Assembly: GCA_937879855.1 (NCBI GenBank)
Contig: CALFMO010000043.1
Coordinates: forward strand, 124,001-188,000
Origin: an uncultured Acidobacteriaceae bacterium
GTDB taxonomy: Bacteria > Acidobacteriota > Terriglobia > Terriglobales > Acidobacteriaceae
Direction: 5' to 3'
Length of the DNA stretch: 64,000 nt
Both the position numbers and the translations under genes were made by a program. Of the stretch, positions 62,757 to 64,000 are shown one piece after another. The notes under the pieces were generated by a model, which was not told the DNA's origin, made no database searches, and saw only the letters and a list, made by a program, of their open reading frames with translations. Each line of letters begins with the position of its first letter. Position 1 is the first letter of the stretch.

Positions 62757-63806
62757 TCACTTCCAGATGTCTGTAATCGGCGTGGCACTGCGGTCATTCG
62801 CGGTCAAGGGTTCAAGCCCAAAATTTTCTTCAATTGTGCGCAGCACGCTGTAATGGTTGTAGGGCTTGGCAAGCGCCTTCGGATCCTGCTGGCCCGCAGG
62901 CTTCACCATGTCGCCAAGAAACAGCGTGTAGATCCGGTTGTCGATATTGCCACCCGATTCGTCAAAGGTAACCACCACCAGCGTTCCCTGCCGTAGCTTT
63001 TCCCCAAAGGTGTCACTCAAGAATTTCTTCACCCACGCGCCTGCCGTCTGAGCGTTGGTGTCGTGGCCGTCGTGGTTCAGGTTGGGAGTGTAGAAGGAAT
63101 ACGCAACTAAACCTTTGCGCGCGTCCTGAACAAAAAAATTGTCCGATTTGCTGGAGTCCACGCCAATCACTCGATCGCACCACTTCTGCTGCACCTCGCG
63201 AAAGCTGAGGAAGGGCACGTGGCGGCGGGCGTAGTTCCCTCTCTTGTCGGAAACATGCTGCGCTGAGAAATGCCACGGGCACGTCTGGTTCGGTAGTTCC
63301 TCCGCATATTGCTTGAAGTCGAGGCCGGAGGCGATCAGGCGATCGGCGATAGTTCGGTGGAGGGCATCGTTCGGAAAATTCACCTGCGCGTCGGCCAGGT
63401 AACGTCCGCGGCGGTGGATACCGAAATCCGTTCCCGCCACCATGGCCAGGTAATTTGGATACGACGGATGAAACAACGCATGGAAGTTCGTGAAGCTCGC
63501 GCCCTGTGCAGCCAGATCGGCGAAATTCTTGTCCTGGCTTGCGACCTCGTAATCCACATTTTCCAGAACAATGATCAGCACGCGGTCGAAGTGACGAGCC
63601 GGCGCCCGCGCCGCGGCCCGCGCCGCTGCCTCCTGTTTTCCCTGGGGAGACTTGGTGACTTGCGGCACATTCTGGTCTGCCGGCGTCTGGGTAATGCTCT
63701 GCGCCGCAGTTGGGATTGAAACGAAATCTGATAGGACAGTTACGATGAAAACGGCCGAGAGCAGGCTCCGTTGGCAGAACTTCCAGGCCACGCGATATTG
63801 ACTCAT
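62757..63806 (-). CDS. Secreted phosphoesterase (PF04185, acid-phosphatase-like)
   Basis: A 349-residue exported protein. Signal peptide about 1-36 (ends PTAAQS) and an Ala/Gln-rich spacer, then the phosphoesterase core: RVLIIVLENVDYEVASQDKNF at the metal site, FHALFHPSYPNYLAMVAGTDFG, and VVVTFDESGGNIDNRIYTLFLG (abridged) near the end, followed by HYSVLRTIEENFGL. The family covers acid phosphatases and phospholipase C. The start at 63806 is preferred because the preceding 13 residues are not signal-like. Divergent from uvrC. Confidence 0.9.
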   Translation of the reverse strand: MSQYRVAWKFCQRSLLSAVFIVTVLSDFVSIPTAAQSITQTPADQNVPQVTKSPQGKQEAAARAAARAPARHFDRVLIIVLENVDYEVASQDKNFADLAAQGASFTNFHALFHPSYPNYLAMVAGTDFGIHRRGRYLADAQVNFPNDALHRTIADRLIASGLDFKQYAEELPNQTCPWHFSAQHVSDKRGNYARRHVPFLSFREVQQKWCDRVIGVDSSKSDNFFVQDARKGLVAYSFYTPNLNHDGHDTNAQTAGAWVKKFLSDTFGEKLRQGTLVVVTFDESGGNIDNRIYTLFLGDMVKPAGQQDPKALAKPYNHYSVLRTIEENFGLEPLTANDRSATPITDIWK

Positions 63807-63862
63807 CAGCCTTTTTGTAACACAACGTGAGTATTTCCCATCCAATAGAATAGATCTCTCCG

Positions 63863-64000
63863 ATGGACTTGCAGTCCAAAATCCGCACCATTCCTACCGA
63901 GCCCGGCGTGTATCTCTACAAGAACGCCGAGGGCGACGTCATCTATGTGGGCAAGGCGAAGAATCTGCGCAGTCGTGTAGCCAGCTACTTTCACGAAGCT
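63863..64000 (+). CDS. uvrC: UvrABC system protein C, 5' end only
   Basis: The first 46 codons before the window ends: MDLQSKIRTIPTEPGVYLY, then GDVIYVGKAKNLRSRVASYF. This is the GIY-YIG nuclease domain at the start of UvrC (GVYLY and IYVGKA motifs), which makes the 3' incision in nucleotide excision repair. Start at 63863 follows the family N-terminus. The rest lies outside. Confidence 0.93.
   Translation, partial: MDLQSKIRTIPTEPGVYLYKNAEGDVIYVGKAKNLRSRVASYFHEA

Noticed and set aside
62361..62760. Two overlapping minus-strand open frames between the OmpA-family and phosphoesterase genes
   Set aside because: They overlap each other, have biased composition, and show no ribosome site or family resemblance.

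Overview
This 64 kb window looks like a chromosomal segment from a member of the Acidobacteriota (class Terriglobia, Koribacter-like). The evidence is inference from content. There is a PadR plus giant MacB/FtsX-type permease pair of the 'acidobacterial duplicated orphan permease' type, palindromic and SEAN/RQT-coding dispersed repeats typical of that phylum, a PEP-CTERM protein, many small acidobacterial-style hypotheticals and a GC-rich coding style. No phage, plasmid origin, CRISPR array, rRNA or intact insertion sequence was seen.

Layout: 1-5.1 kb is a leftward tetrapyrrole block (ccsA/hemX-like, hemA, hemC, a DUF4442 hotdog protein, a PaiB-like FMN protein) with a DUF433/DUF5615 toxin-antitoxin-like pair set between hemA and hemC. 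5.3-13 kb holds a lipoprotein, a TPR-thioredoxin protein, an autoregulated-looking PadR/permease operon and a PAS-GGDEF-EAL protein. 12.6-15 kb carries a class A beta-lactamase-like gene cut by an in-frame stop, a VOC protein and a GalT-like protein lacking the usual nucleophile. 15.1-24.6 kb is a rightward run: mutS, nagZ, anmK, a peptide-binding lipoprotein, ymdB and a secretin-like protein. 24.6-34 kb holds a DsbA-like protein, NAD synthetase, a GH3 glucosidase, a PLP decarboxylase and a YncE-phosphoesterase fusion.

34.2-46 kb is the most coherent system in the window, a phosphate/polyphosphate island. It has phoU-pstB-pstA-pstC on the minus strand, a CHAD protein and ppx on the plus strand, then sixA-ppk1 and, further upstream, porin-pstS on the minus strand. 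Two 11-bp-periodic direct-repeat arrays resembling Pho boxes lie just upstream of pstC and pstS. Together these genes would take up phosphate (porin, PstSCAB), signal (PhoU), store it as polyphosphate (PPK1) and release or bind it (PPX, CHAD).

46-64 kb is mixed: a GH15 glucoamylase, an FHA-GAF-PP2C phosphatase, an MFS exporter, a PEP-CTERM protein, a YpdA-like reductase, fumC, tRNA-Arg(ACG) followed by a frameshifted gene remnant and a lower-GC acyltransferase (possible island remnant), an amidohydrolase, an OmpA lipoprotein, a phosphoesterase and the 5' end of uvrC. All calls come from reading the sequence; no database search was possible.
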